From Pelecanus crispus (taxonomy: Eukaryota > Chordata > Aves > Pelecaniformes > Pelecanidae): a DNA stretch of 64,000 nucleotides. Shown here piece after piece: positions 12,650 to 25,500 of the stretch. The notes below the pieces were generated by a model. That model was not told the DNA's origin, ran no database searches, and was given only the letters and a program-made list of their open reading frames with translations. The position numbers were made by a program, and so were the translations under genes. The stretch is taken from assembly GCF_030463565.1 (NCBI RefSeq), contig NC_134644.1:127283388-127347387 (forward strand). The letters are read 5' to 3'. Each line of letters begins with the position of its first letter. Position 1 is the first letter of the stretch.

Positions 12650-13525
12650 TGCTGATGGGGTGTTGAATTTTAAAAAATGCCCACCCCATCAGTGACTGGA
12701 TTCCTCTCCAGGTCCATGCATCTGTCATCGACCACTTGCTCCTTGTAGTCTCTGCAGTTGAAAGTAATTCCTTCAAATTCTTGCCATTTTGTTTTAATTT
12801 TCTTCAGCTATCTTGTAACAAACCTCTTACATTTTACTTACGGTCACATTTTATTTCACCCTCTGAGCTGACAATCCAGTCTTTGATCCTCCAATGATTT
12901 GGCTTCTGCTTCTAATTTTCAGCTGTAATTCTGTTTCCTCTCCCTCAGTTCTTTGTGTCCAGCCTCTATTTTTCCCCCCAGCCTTAGTTTTGTACATCAA
13001 AGGAGGAAAAAATTGTCTTCCATATCTGTGTTTCTTTAAATAGTGCACAGCTTTAGCCGTTTTCATGTGGCTCACTCTTTCAGTGATGTAGCTTAGTCTC
13101 TGTTTTCTTGCCGACATTTCTAATTCCTCTTCTTGTAATGACTTTTCTTGCATTTGCAGATAAGCATTTTAGGATCCAGCCTTGCAGATGATCCTGAAGG
13201 TAGTATGGAACATCAACATCAAGCTCATAGAAAGTATTTTGTTGAAGCAGCCAACGCCTTTCAAGTGCAGCCACTTCAGAAGAAATTGTTTTTACATGCA
13301 GATAAAAAGAGCTTTCGTTAACTGCCTCACTAGTGAATTCTTCCTCTAGCAAATCTAGGAGGGCAGACTGGCTTTGTCATCTCTCTTTCTCTCCTGCTTT
13401 CTGTATTCCTGAATCTACTGACTTAAATAGTTCTCCAACCTATTTCTGCTTTTCAGTGGTACCTGGTTTTTCCCCACTTGCTAAGATGGAGGCCGCCCTA
13501 GGTCTCAGAGTCCAGTAGGCAAACC
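12650..13525 (-). pseudogene. Decayed coding-like sequence, probable retropseudogene
   Basis: On the minus strand a series of protein-like stretches follow one another with frame changes and in-frame stops. From about 13,500 the first reads GELFKSVDSGIQKAGEKE, then LLDLLEEEFTSEAVNESS, then SSEVAALERRWLLQQNTFYE and YYLQDHLQGW. After a frame shift near 13,150 comes QEEELEMSARKQRLSYITE, VSHMKTAKAVHYLKK, later EAGHKELREKKQNY and KTKWQEFEGITFNC. The composition is highly charged and helical, as in coiled-coil proteins. An AATAAA lies on the same strand near 12,630. Lack of recognisable introns and presence of several disruptions suggest a processed pseudogene. I cannot name the parent. A 120-bp part recurs inverted at 11,163-11,282. 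Confidence 0.5.
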
Positions 13526-14763
13526 TTATCCTGGAGCTCTCCTTCAGCTCCAATTATCATGGGTGTTGCACAATCAGTATTTTGAAAGAAATTACTTCAC
13601 TTTTCTTGATTTTTTAAATTTTCTTTCTTTCTCTGTGCTCATGCAGGAGAGACAGGCCTATTCAGCACCATGAGTTGATAAACTTCCGTTGCTTTGGCTT
13701 ACTACAGGTTGTGGAGAGCTTAAAACATATTCAAAATTTCTCCTACAAGACACTCAAAACAAGCAGTAATGTGTGTCAAAAAAAGGGGGCTGTTCTTGTG
13801 ACTGTTCTTTCTTGCCTCCTAAGCAATACAGAGCATGAGTCTTATTGGACAGCTGTTTCTCCTCTAGGAGGAGTTAAGAAAATATCCTGCACTCTGAATA
13901 TGTTTGTGGAAGAGTGTCATGAAACCTTTCTAGTACAGGGGAGCTGGGGCCAGCCACTAGAAGGCAACATGATCCCACAAACAGCCAAAGGTAATATCCC
14001 CTCTGAGCTACTTCAGATGAAACCTGCACTTCTGCTCAGTAAAATCACTTTTGTCACTTGTATATGTGACTAGTAGGGGATCCCTTAAAAAATACAGCAT
14101 TTCACTTGGGCAGCAATTGCAGCACCATGGCATGAAAGGCAGAGCATAAGAAGAGACTGTGGTCACTGCTGGCATGCAGGCATTTCAGTCTTGCGCTTCA
14201 ACAGCCTTTACGATATTTATCAGCTACGTTTGCAAAGTGGGCTGATGGCAATTTATTGGAAAATAGTTACATGCAAATAATAGTCTCTTGCTAATCATTA
14301 ATGGTTTCTTAGCTCTGTATGAGTGTGTGAAGGGGATTTGCTGTGCCAGCTTGCTTTTGTGGACTGTTAGTAGTAAATAACTTGTCCCTGTCAGAAATTT
14401 AATGCTGCCAAAGCATAGTTAATATATCCCTATGTCTGGGTGGATATACAACTACAAAATAGATGCAGTGCTCCTGTTTCACCTTTTCCCTTCCATCTCT
14501 CTTGTAGCTGAGAGACCCAACAGATGGTCCTTTCTGTGCCTGTGTATTAAAACTGTAGTGTAAAAGCTGCCGCTAAGTATTTTCTGCCTTTTAATTTTCA
14601 AGAAAACATGTAAATGGAGGAAATCCTGCTCTATGGATCAAAAGAACGGAGCCCAATTAGCATGGCGCTCTGCTCTTGGAGTGCTGCCCCAAACTAGGTC
14701 CCATACAGCTTTTAAATGAACCATCTTGATCTTTTGTCACCTGGGTTGGGTTGGTTTTTTTTT

Positions 14764-14782
14764 GGGGGTGGGGGGGGGGGGG
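14764..14782. repeat. G-rich run
   Basis: Five G, one T, then thirteen G on the plus strand, immediately after a T run and a GGGTTGGGTTGG stretch. G-quadruplex potential; length may be unreliable. Confidence 0.9.
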
Positions 14783-15471
14783 CGCATATTTGGTTTGCTT
14801 TTTTCCCTAGCATTCACCTGGAATTCCACTCTCTTTGCTGTAATCGCTTTGTGTCTTACAGTGGCTTTTGTCTTACACGTGAATAACAAGGACCTTCGCA
14901 TTTATTCTTTTTTACTCACTTGCGCTTCACGTGCAGGCTCTTCAGGCACCTGCCACTGGCTGGAGGCTGGAAGAGACGCCGTGAGGTCCCTCAGAGCACA
15001 TCTTGTTCAACAGCGTGAAGGGGAGGGAAAATAAAAAAACAGAGGGGAAATATCCTGGCAGCAGGTAAGCAACTTCTCCTCCCCACTATTCCTCCTGATT
15101 TGGTAAGTTTGTGGATCCAGGCAAGTGTATTTACTGTAGAATCTAACAAGATGCCAAGATTTAATTAAACCTGTTAGAAAGGGGAATGATAAAATGATCA
15201 TTTATGGCTTTGAGAGTATAACCTCACCTATTACAAATCAGGATATGTAGTTCTCTTGTCTTTGCTGGCTATACCTAACAAAAATCTGGCTTTTTGCACA
15301 GCTTCACTCCTTGGAGGATAAAAAGCCCTCTCCTGTACCAAGCCTTTAGATCCTCAGAAACAGCTCAGAATTGTTCCGTACTATATCAAAGTGCTCTACA
15401 AGGGACAGGCACATGGCTATCAAGCCATAGTCATTTTTTCTCATTACCATCGTGCCTGTATGTCTGGGGGT

Positions 15472-15491
15472 TGTGTGTGTGTGTGTGTGTG
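15472..15491. repeat. (GT)n dinucleotide microsatellite
   Basis: Ten tandem TG units; a normal short avian dinucleotide repeat. Confidence 0.92.
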
Positions 15492-18400
15492 ACAAGAATC
15501 ATCCATAAACCAGAAATTTAATTAGGGAGATTTTCATGTCTCCAGGCTCAGTAAAATACTCCCGAGAGAAGGGCAGGGCAAACCTCCGCAGCCGAAGGAC
15601 AAATCAATACTGATAGACTCCCACTAATCCCCGAGGCTGTTGTTTGGGGGGAAGGCAGGGTTACCTGTGCACCCGCTGGCTGGCTGGGAGCCGGGTCAGC
15701 ATTTTGCTCAGGCAGGTGCAGAACCTGTTGTTTATTTAACAAGGTTGGCGGCAGCTGCTGCTACCGCTCCAGAGCAATTAAAGAATGTGTTGTTCGATAG
15801 GAGGTTGCCAGGTGCTGGCTGTCCTATATGCTATGACAAGCAGGGCAAAATTTCATGTAAACACCTGCCAGCATCCCAGGCAAACCTGTACTAACGGGCT
15901 ATTATGTACCTGCCATTAAGCCATTTGTGGGTTTAGCTGACAGCAACATGTGCATGCCAGCTATGGCAGCAAGGGCTTGAAGAGATAAGATATGCCAGTA
16001 TTTCCTCACCTCCAACAGATGCGAGGCCAGGATGTTTGAGAAACACCAACAACTGCTTCAGACTTTACCCTCTCAAACACACAGGGCCCAGTCTGTAACT
16101 GGGGTGAACCGGTGCTGCGCTGCTGATGGCAAAAGAAAGGTATGATGCAGGTGGTGAAGCTCTAACATGGACCAGACTTGCCAACCACAGCCTAATTTTT
16201 CCGCACGCGGTTGTTTTTCCCTGGGAACCTGGGTTTTGGGTCAGCTTTCTTGCCTCTGCGTACGCAGCAGGCAGGCTTATAGGTCAGCCACTTAATTGAT
16301 TTGCAAGCGCGTATGTGATCTCTGCTCTGTTAACCGAGATAGGTACAATTAGTGTCATTAGTCACAAAATTCCCCCTGAAAAGAACAGATGTTACTACTG
16401 AAAAAATCAGATCTTTGAAATATTTAAAAGCATATCTTACGATGATTAATACATTTCTGAGAATGCATATGATGAATAGTGCTTCTCTTGCTTCAGTGTA
16501 TGAGACACCCAGATATTCTGCTGCCATCATCCTCCGAGAGCATAACTCAAGGAAAGAGGCCAAAAGGAGTTACAGGCTGTTCCTTCTTTGAGGCGGCTCA
16601 GCCAGAGATCAGTGGTAGCCTCTGAGAGCTCCTCTACACGATGTCTGTGGCTAATAGCTCTCAAGGGACCATCGACCGGCCAGAAACAGCTGGATCACAA
16701 CAGCGATGTGGCCCCTCGGCGCAGGAGAGGTGCTGGGGGAGCGGCAGGGAGGGCTGGGTGCTGGCAGAGCTGAGCGCTGCGTCTGTGGGGAAGCTCCCCA
16801 TGCTGGGACACTTCTGCGGCTGGGGAGAGGGTCCTGCAGCTTCCCGAAACACAACAAGTAATAACCATCATAACATGAGGAGGGGGAACCAATACGTAGA
16901 AGGCTTTTCAATTCATTGCTGTACAATCAGACGGTAAGAGTTTATTTTTCCTGTGTGCTTAAGCACATAAATGGGTGGTCTGCCTTATGAAGTTTGAGAC
17001 AGTCACTGGGTTGCTGTATTTTGTTTTGAAAAGAAAACCAAAAAACTTACTCAGAATACAGTTGTGGCAACAGTTGCTGACATCGTTGACCTTACTGAAT
17101 TAATGAGTTCAACAAAAGGGATGGCGCTGCAGCACAGCAATCTGCCCCAGTTCCTGCAGACCCCATCCAACCACTTCTGTCTGCAACTCTGTGTGCACTC
17201 TGTGGCCACTTCTCATGTATAGGCAGATGGACTGTGCGCGCATGCCTGTTAGTACGGGTAATTGTGCATTTTGGCTTGTTCAATTGAACGGTAGAAATTC
17301 ACAAATTTAAAAGATAAAGTTAGAGATTCCTTTAGCTTTGCAAGTAGAGAATCCCAGTACTATTAGCAGATGAGTACCCCAGGAGTAACTTAGCCACGTT
17401 CCTTCATGGGGGAGGGAATGACTCTTATCCGAACTCATTGTCTGTGTACTGTGTATGTTCGCAACAGCAATTATTATATATGCATTTTTCTTTCCTATTG
17501 AAAGGAAAACCTGCAGTCTCTTGCCCCCTGCAGTTTTTAGTGAATACTGTACATAAATGATTTATTTCTTTCTTTAGAAAGGGCTTTGCTCTGCACGGCA
17601 TCTGTCATCTTGGGATTTCCCCCTCCCCCTCTTGCAGAAATGTAGCTGGAAGCTGTTTGACTCAATCAGAGCACAACTCAAAGTTGGTTGTGTTAATTCC
17701 ATCAAGCTTCATCTACTCTTTAACATTCTCTTTCATCTGGTGAGGACCTTCATTAATATGCACCATTTGTGATTAAGGTAGCACTTACAGGACCATCACA
17801 GAATAATGTGCAGATTACTGCACTTCAGAAATACTGCCCTGTCATTCGTCCATGAAATTCAGCTTTCTAGAGTTTTTTCTAAAAAATACTTAAGATAATA
17901 GAAAATACTTTTTAAATTACTTTTTTATTTTTAATCCAGAAAAGCCATGCTAACAATTGCCCTCTGACATATGACCTCTTCATTTGCTGTGGCAGGAAGA
18001 TGGGCAAAGGGACAAGATTTCAACTGAAAGATGGGGCAACAAAAATTAAGATTTATCAAGTAAGCTAACCTATAAGAAGTCAATAACTCAGTGGGATAGT
18101 AAGGTCCATTGCTGGTAGCTCTTCTTAAGGGGAGAAATAACTGTGTTACACTAGTTACCACACAGTAGCAATAGTTAGCAAATGCTGTGAATTGACTTTT
18201 ATTTTTTATTTTTATTTTTTAAACAAAGTTCAAAGTAGCATTCTGAAATAGAGCGGTCAGGTGAACTTCTGTGTAAAGGTCAAGAAAACGCAGTTGCTAG
18301 CATGAGATAAAAGGCAAAAATAAAATGGGTAACAGGACAGAGAAACTTTGGAAGTAGATGATGTATCAAAGCTAAGAACAACAGATATCGATAAAGAAGA

Positions 18401-21111
18401 AGATTAAAGTAGAATAGGAAAAGTAATCAGAGGAGGTCTCAAGTAAAAGCTCTTGGAGGGTAAACTACATATTGCAGAGAAGGAAGTCTCTGAATCATTA
18501 AGTACACCCGGTGTAGTCATGCCTTTTCTGATGGTCAAAACTGTGCCCACTGAAGTGAGTACAAAGACTTGAACAGATGTAGAACTGAGCCTACAAAAAG
18601 CCTCAGCAGCATCACCACTGGAAATGGCAAGTGTCACCTGCTGGGGCTTTGCTGATCACAAAGAAGAGCTGGAAAACTGTTACCAACACGAAGCACACGC
18701 AGCTCAGCCATGCATGGCTCATGGGAACCCCCTTTTTCAGGCATGCCATTGCCAGAGGACCTGGAGCCAACCCCAGGGTGCTGGGACTCCTGTGGGGAGA
18801 TGAGGAGGTACGTAGAGCAGCTCATCGCAAGCATGTGAAATGCTTTGGTGTATGTTCATGTCTGGGTGTCTTGCAGAGAGAGACATCAAAAAGAATGGGA
18901 AGATAGGAGGCTTATCAGCACATCGAAGTGGAAAGTGGTGCTGATATGCCCGCACTGAGGTTGAAAGCACGATCACTTGTTTAGTGAGCAGAATATAGAG
19001 AAAGTAACTTTATTCCAGCCTAAAGTAATATTTATTTCAGTTATTTAGCAATACAGTTCTATGCTGTGTGGAGGCCAGAGCAAAGGATCAGGGCTGGGAC
19101 GTGGGAACACAGAGTTTTCAGGAATGCAGTGGCATGAACTGCAGTTGAACCAAGAAACCAAGGAAGAAGGAGCTTCATATGCAGAGGAGCATCCTTGTAT
19201 ACAGGATTTTTTTTTTTTTTCTGCCCACTGTGCCTATAAAAGGATAACTCTGGCTTTACAGAATGACTCATCCCCTCTTGGCTGCAAGGGTGGAAGGAAG
19301 CAGTGGCTCAGGACTCCCAAGAAAGCTGAGAGCTAGACCTTTACCTGTTCAGCAGGAGTGTTAAAATATGTTGGGTAGATGAACAAGTTCCAGGATACTG
19401 ACCTGGAGAAGAGAGGAGAACAAAACAAAAATGACTAAGAGAATGAGTTTATCTGTAAGCAACAGACAAAAGCGGGGTTCAGCTGGGACCTTGCAGGTCC
19501 ATGCTGAACTACAATTTAATTGCCTTCTCCTGCATGTGGACAGGCACAGGGAGCCTGACCTCTGTCGCTGCTGCTGGTGAGAGATGGGCTGGAGACGTGC
19601 TTCGTGCTGCGTGTGTGCACAATGATGCATTGAGCTGGAGACTATTTACAGGGGCCCCGCCTTTGTGGCTGAGAGGTTAGGAGAAAGGAGGGAAAGCGAA
19701 AAAGATACAGCTTAAGAAGTAGAAAAAACAGGATGTTGAAAGTTAGGGAAGAACCAATAGGTGGGAGCTATGGCTGCAGTTCCTCTTCTCAGACCATATG
19801 GGCCACTTGGAACTGGGTATTACTTTCCTTGCTCTTAACCCCAAATGTCTGTTCTTCTGTAAACTATCATTTATGGGGCAATTCCATCATTTTTTTAAAG
19901 ATGGTGTAATTTGCATATCACATTTACATTATATTACTTATTTACATACCAATCCCACGTAGTTTAGCCCCCTGCATTTAAAAATGTCAGGTATATTATA
20001 GCTGTAAGCAAATATTGAACATTTAATAACTACTAGCTTCGCTAAAAACACCAATTAGTCATCGGACCACATGCTATTTGTCCATGGCAGGTGCATTAGC
20101 AAATGCTTGAAGGATGTGCAGAAATAGCAGAAGGCATCAGGAAAAGTTTTCAGAGCGAAACCTAGGTACTGGTTTTAGGGTCTTCAAAAAGAGTGTGTTG
20201 GCAGTGGATAATGGTGTTGAGGAAGAGGAGAATTGCTATGATACCATTAGGCCCCCTGCTTCAGAAACTACTGGCTGGGGGCAGTGAGGGCCAGAGAAAG
20301 AAACAGGTTTAAGGAATTTCTTCCCACAGGAAAAGGGAGCCTCAGTCCTGAGGGGGAACCAGGGAGTGGAGTAGGGTGACAAAGACTTATTTCTGCTTAT
20401 GAGGATGGTGACCAGCCCGAAGAGAGGAAATGAAGATACTGTCACAGATTTCTGTGTGTGGAGGGAGCGTACCACTGGCTTGAGGGGTGGAAGGGCCTCC
20501 GAGGAGCTCTAGATATTAGGTGGGACTTGATCAAGGATTGTATATTCGTGGCTGTAGAAGAACTGTATATCCTGAATTTATTCAAATTGTTCTTTGTTTT
20601 AATCTTGCTGCACTGCTGAATACAGTATCCACTCTTGGGGTTGCTTTCTGCCTCAGAAAAGAGAGCAGGTTGTTGAACAGAAGAGACACGGTTATCTCAG
20701 GTGGGACTGGGAAGCTCCTCCATGAATCACTCCGTTTCCCACATGGAACTGGGGCACATGATAGCAAAGGATGCTCTGATGAAAGATGTAGAGATACACC
20801 TTCTCTCTTACAATCAAATTCTTCCTCTCTCATCAACCTTCCCCTCCCCTGTCCTCCAGTTACTCTATTGCCTGTTTTACCCCCTCTGTTGTCCCTATCT
20901 CAGGTCTCACACACGAAACCTGATCTTCTTCAGTATTGTAAGAAGGGATTGGAGTAACAAGGGGTTTGAAGAAGCAAAATACAAGCCAGAGGAAAAACTA
21001 AATTGAAGAAGGAGTGCCATATTTGTTGTCTTGTGTAGTGTTCTTGTTCAATGAAATTAACTGTACATTCCGAAAATTAATTCCTTTTTCTTGCTGTTAC
21101 ATCAATTAGCA

Positions 21112-22553
21112 TCATTGGCTTGCCAGTGTGACACCCATCTACAAGAAGGGCCGGAAGGAGGACCCGGGGAACTACAGGCCTGTCAGCCTGACCTCAGTGC
21201 CGGAGAAGATTATGGAGAGGTTCATCTTGAGCGAACTCCACAGGCAAGTACAGGTCAACCAGGGGATCAGACCCAGCCAGCATGGGTTCATGAAAGGCAG
21301 GTCCTGCTTGACCAACCTGATCTCCTTCTATGACCTGGTGACCCGCCTGGTAGATGATGGAAAGGCTGTGGATGTCATCTACCTGGATTTTAGCAAAGCT
21401 TTTGACACCGTCTCGCATAATATCCTCCTCGGGAAGCTGGCAGCTCACGGCTTGGACAGGCATACTCTTCGCTGGGTAAAGAACTGGTTGGGTGGCCAAG
21501 CCCAGAGAGTTGTGATAAATGGTGTTAAGTCCAGTTGGCAACCGGTCACGAGCGGTGTTCCCCAGGGCTCTGTTTTAGGGCCAGTCTTGTTCAATATCTG
21601 TATCAATGATCTGGATGAGGGGATCAAGTGTGCCCTCAGTAAGTTTGCAGACGACACCAAACTGGGTGGGAGTGTCGATCTGCTCGAGGGTAGGATGGCC
21701 CTGCAGAGGGACCTGGACAGGCTGGATCGATGGGCCGTGGCCAACTGTATGAGGTTCAACAAGGCCAAGTGCCAGGTCCTGCACTTGGGTCACAACAACC
21801 CCATGCAACGCTACAGGCTTGGGGAAGAGTGGCTGGAAAGCTGCCTGGCCGAAAAGGACCTGGGGGTGTTGGTAGACAGCCGGCTGAACATGAGCCAGCA
21901 GTGTGCCCAGGTGGCCAAGAAGGCCAACAGCATCCTGGCTTGTATCAGGAATAGTGTGGCCAGCAGGAGCAGGGAGGTGATTGTCCCCCTGTACTCGGCG
22001 CTGGTGAGGCCGCACCTGGAATACTGTGTCCAGTTTTGGGCCCCTCAGTACAAGAAAGACATTGAGGTGCTGGAGCGTGTTCAGACAGGCAACAAGGCTG
22101 GTGAAGGGTCTGGAGAACAAGTCTTATGAGGAGCAGCTGAGGGAACTGGGGTTGTTTAGCCTGAAGAAGAGGAGGCTGAGGGGAGACCTTATCGCTCTCT
22201 ACAACTACCTGAAAGGAGGTTGTAGTGAGGTGGGTGTTGGTTTCTTCTCCCAAGTAGCTAGCGATAGGACGAGAGGAAATGGGCTCAAGCTGCGCCAGGG
22301 GAGGTTTAGACTGGAAATTAGGAAAAATTTCTTCATGGAAAGGGTGGTCAAGCATTGGAACAGGCTGCCCAGAGAGGTGGTGGAGTCACCATCCCTGGAA
22401 GTGTTCAAAAAACGGGTAGATGTGGCGTTTCGGGATATGGTTTAGTCTAGTCTACCCTTGATTGGTTTAGGTGGGCTTGGTAGTGTAGGTTAATGGTTGG
22501 ACTGGATGATCTTAAAGGTCTTTTCCAACCTAGACGATTCTATGATTCTATGA
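21112..22553 (+). mobile_element. CR1 LINE, 5'-truncated, best-preserved copy
   Basis: About 1.44 kb of CR1 covering the second half of ORF2 and the short 3' UTR. The 5' edge falls within the reverse-transcriptase domain (frame starts at the [20 protein letters not shown] block), so the endonuclease domain and ORF1 are absent. The 3' end carries the CR1-type sequence GGACTGGATGATCTTAAAGG and closes with GATTCTATGATTCTATGA at about 22,536-22,552. No obvious target-site duplication flanks it, as expected for CR1. Truncation makes it immobile by itself. Its low number of disruptions makes it the youngest CR1 in the window. Confidence 0.97.
21128..22445 (+). pseudogene. CR1 ORF2 reverse transcriptase, C-terminal part with one frameshift
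   Basis: This is the partial open reading frame of the CR1 copy. Frame 1 runs 333 codons (21,128-22,129) and shows the reverse-transcriptase motifs in order: [19 protein letters not shown] (about residue 20), [17 protein letters not shown] (about residue 85), [15 protein letters not shown] (about residue 140) and the intact catalytic box FADDTKLGG (about residue 175). The thumb/C-terminal region follows with [15 protein letters not shown]. Near 22,085-22,095 about two bases are missing compared with the usual CR1 sequence. The remainder ([20 protein letters not shown] to [14 protein letters not shown] and a final DMV) is therefore in another frame and ends at 22,445. As a LINE enzyme it would nick DNA and prime reverse transcription on its own RNA, but without the N-terminal endonuclease and with the frameshift it is non-functional. 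Confidence 0.92.
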
Positions 22554-25500
22554 TATAGCACAGATAAAGCGAAGAGGCAGTGGTTGGTGTTTTGCCTTCA
22601 GCAGCCAGCAGTGCAATATGTTAGGCCATCAAATTGTCTATGTGCTACAGATCATTTCTCCCTTTGAAAAAAAAAGTGCCCACCATTAAGGCACTAGCAA
22701 AGAAAAACGAGCCAGAAGTTTAAGGCAAAGGGGCAGTGCTTCAAATGTACATTTTATGCTGCTAAAGAGATCCACAGTACTGTGACCAAAATCCCATTAA
22801 ATGGAACACTTTCTATTTAAATCTTCCCATGACATGTTTCTGTATTACTGTACCAGGGAGGCACATAACTGTCAGGCTTAAAGACTGCTCTTCTTTCCTT
22901 CCTTGAACGGCTCTGCGGACTCAGGCTGTCACTTCCAGTTCAGGATCTCGGGCTAAGTGCCAAACTTCTGGGCTGAACAACGCCTTACCTCTGACTGCTG
23001 CTGAACCCCTCAATTTATGTACCTTACCCAGCAAGACATTGGCAACGTAGTGCTCGGGTCAGAAAGCTCAAGACGTCACAAAGGAAACCGCGATGCCGTT
23101 GCCCTTTCTCCGAGCCCCCGTGGGCCATCAGCTTTGCTGTGTCCCCCATGGGATGAACGCCAGCATAGCGTTATTGGCGGGTGCACGGCCTGTCCGTCCC
23201 CGCCGGCAGAAAGGCCTCTGCAGTGTTAACCTGGCCAACACTGAGCGGTCAGCAATAACTCAAATGGGAAGTTTTTGGTTGCTGCTTTTACAGTCACCCT
23301 TTGGGCATTTGAGACATGCTGTGGCTTCTGACCTGCACGGACAAGAGTTTCTCGCCACGCAGGGCAGCAAACTGCACTGAGTTAAAGTCTGCGTTCACCC
23401 ACTATTAGCATCTGACATTAATCTGAAATACCACACTTAGCTTTCTTTCAAGGGCTGATCACAGCATGTTGGATACACTTAACGCTGGCTTACATTAAAC
23501 ACTTGTTGTTAAATGCTTTTAATAATCCCAAGTGCAGTGTATTCAGAGTGGAGTGCAGGAGCTGGTTCAGAGGAGCAGAGAAACACTTGCTTAACTGAAT
23601 CTTAACAGATTGTCACCCCGAGCTCCCCAGTTATTGATGTTACAAACAGTACTGTAAGAGAAAGAAGGAATGTAAATGATAAACTAAAGTCTAGGAGTCT
23701 TACTTTGTCCACCGAGAGGCTAAAATATTCTTCCTTTTTTTACATTCTGTATAGGAAGGACAGATTTTTTGCTCCCAGTTCAAGTGTTTTCATGCAATCA
23801 TCATTTCTACAACATGGGCAGCTATAGCACTGTTTTCATATTTGCTTAGTTTGTAAAGTATGTAGAAAACTCATTAGATTTGGGACTCCTCCTAGAAAAA
23901 ACTAGTGGTAGCCAGTAGGTCAACCAGAGCTGTTGTTTTAGTTAGGAATATTTTTCATTTTTCATGTTGGCTTTGGTTTTTCATGTCTTGTACTTGGATT
24001 GAACATTAATTTTTGTCATGGCTTGATCAGTTGTCTTAGCCTTGGTTTTCTTGCTTCATCCCAGCGCATTAGCAATACTGCAAAAGGGAATAACTTTCAC
24101 GTAACTATTCAGTGTCTATCTAAAGTGATTTTACTCCCTTATTGCAGTTTACAGTGGACATCACAGTTACTGGCAACAGTGGTAACATCTTTGAAGGTCT
24201 CAGAAAGGACACAAAGACCTGAATCATCGGGTAAGTACCAGCTCCAAGGGGGCTGATTTTCCATATCAGTCCTTAGTCTCATCAGGCAATGAAGAAGTCT
24301 GAATTAATGTTCTTCTTTTCTGTGGGTGAACAGGACTGCAGCATCCTTCCTAGTGCTGGCTACATGAGAATTAAGCTTGGCTAAAAGCCCCCCAAACCCA
24401 CAATCCCAAATAAGCTAAGAGAAATAATATATTTAAAGAGAAGAGCAGGTTAATATATGGTATCTGGCAGGTAACTGAGCCCATACTTTGTCGCAAATAT
24501 TTTTTAATAATTTTCCTGGCCAATACTACTATTTATGAAAGCTCTCTTTTGTTTAAGCAAGGGTTTGCTGCCTCACAGCCTGTCTGCTTGGTCCTGCAGT
24601 GCAGCCATTATGCTGAATTTATGACACAACAGTAATTACTGTGCCAAACCCAACCAGCTGCTGTTTAAAAAAGAAACCCCCCAAAATCCAAGAAACAAAA
24701 CCACTGGATTGTGCCTAACAATGCAGAATTAGATGGTAGAGGACAAGGAAGCTTTATTCAAGCGCTAATGTTCACTGAACTAGCAGGGACACTGGAAATG
24801 AATGGCAGAGTAAGCAGCACGTTGAATAAATGTCTCCTCCAAGTTTGCTCCATTGTAAGAGCCCTTCTCAGTGTACCGTGTTGCCACAGTATAAGGCACA
24901 CAGAGAGCCAAATGCTCACTTAGAGTGAACAAAAGCCTGTCTCCCGCTGTTGCTTAATGCTGTAACTTTTATTAGCAGCAAGTGACAGCAGTTTACCCTC
25001 CCTTCCTTTTTCTAGATGATTACATTCTTAAGCCGATTGACTGTGTTGACTAAAGGCAGCTGTTGATCCACACTCTTTCCTCTTACACACACAATGGCAC
25101 ACAAAGAAAAGAAACGCCAGATTTTGTGTATTCAGGATAAGCTTCAGATTTTGATTGCCTGAACAGAGGTGAAAAATTGGTTGCTGTATCAGGAGCCTGG
25201 GATCCCTAAGGGCACAGTTTCCACGTGCCTAGCAAAAGCAGGTGGGGCTCCTCTGAGTTTGGGTGCCCCAACCTGAGCCTCCCTCCTAAGGTCCCCTTCC
25301 CTTCCTTCTTGCCCCAAACATGGGGGGAAGTATGGGGAAGAGGAGCACAGTAATAGTATGTATTTGGTTGGATTTGGGCCACTAAGTCACTAACCTTATA
25401 AAGGGAAAACCCTACCAAGAAGCGGGAGGATTAGTGAATCAAATATAAATGCAGCCTGCAGTCTTTCCACACAGTTAAATGTAGATGTGTATATGGAATT

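Larger units (their letters stand above)
13530..21110. other. Intergenic sequence, no gene seen
   Basis: No supported gene. A 132-codon frame at 13,675-14,073 (+) and several frames near 16,590-16,940 and 18,630-18,980 have no recognisable domain and overlap other frames of equal length. The stretch at about 15,690-15,960 is denser in E-box and forkhead-type words than its surroundings and may be regulatory (see findings). Two simple repeats inside are listed separately. Confidence 0.5.

Noticed and set aside
13675-14073. 132-codon plus-strand frame
   Set aside because: Residue composition is non-specific, there is no recognised domain and no sign of splice sites or a promoter.
16588-16937. 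Overlapping open frames of 60-98 codons on both strands near 16.6-16.9 kb
   Set aside because: Locally GC-rich DNA keeps frames open on both strands; no domain, splice context or codon pattern favours any of them.
21194-22408. Minus-strand and alternate-frame open frames (up to 181 codons) within the 21.1-kb CR1
   Set aside because: They are shadows of the CR1 reverse-transcriptase frame on the plus strand.
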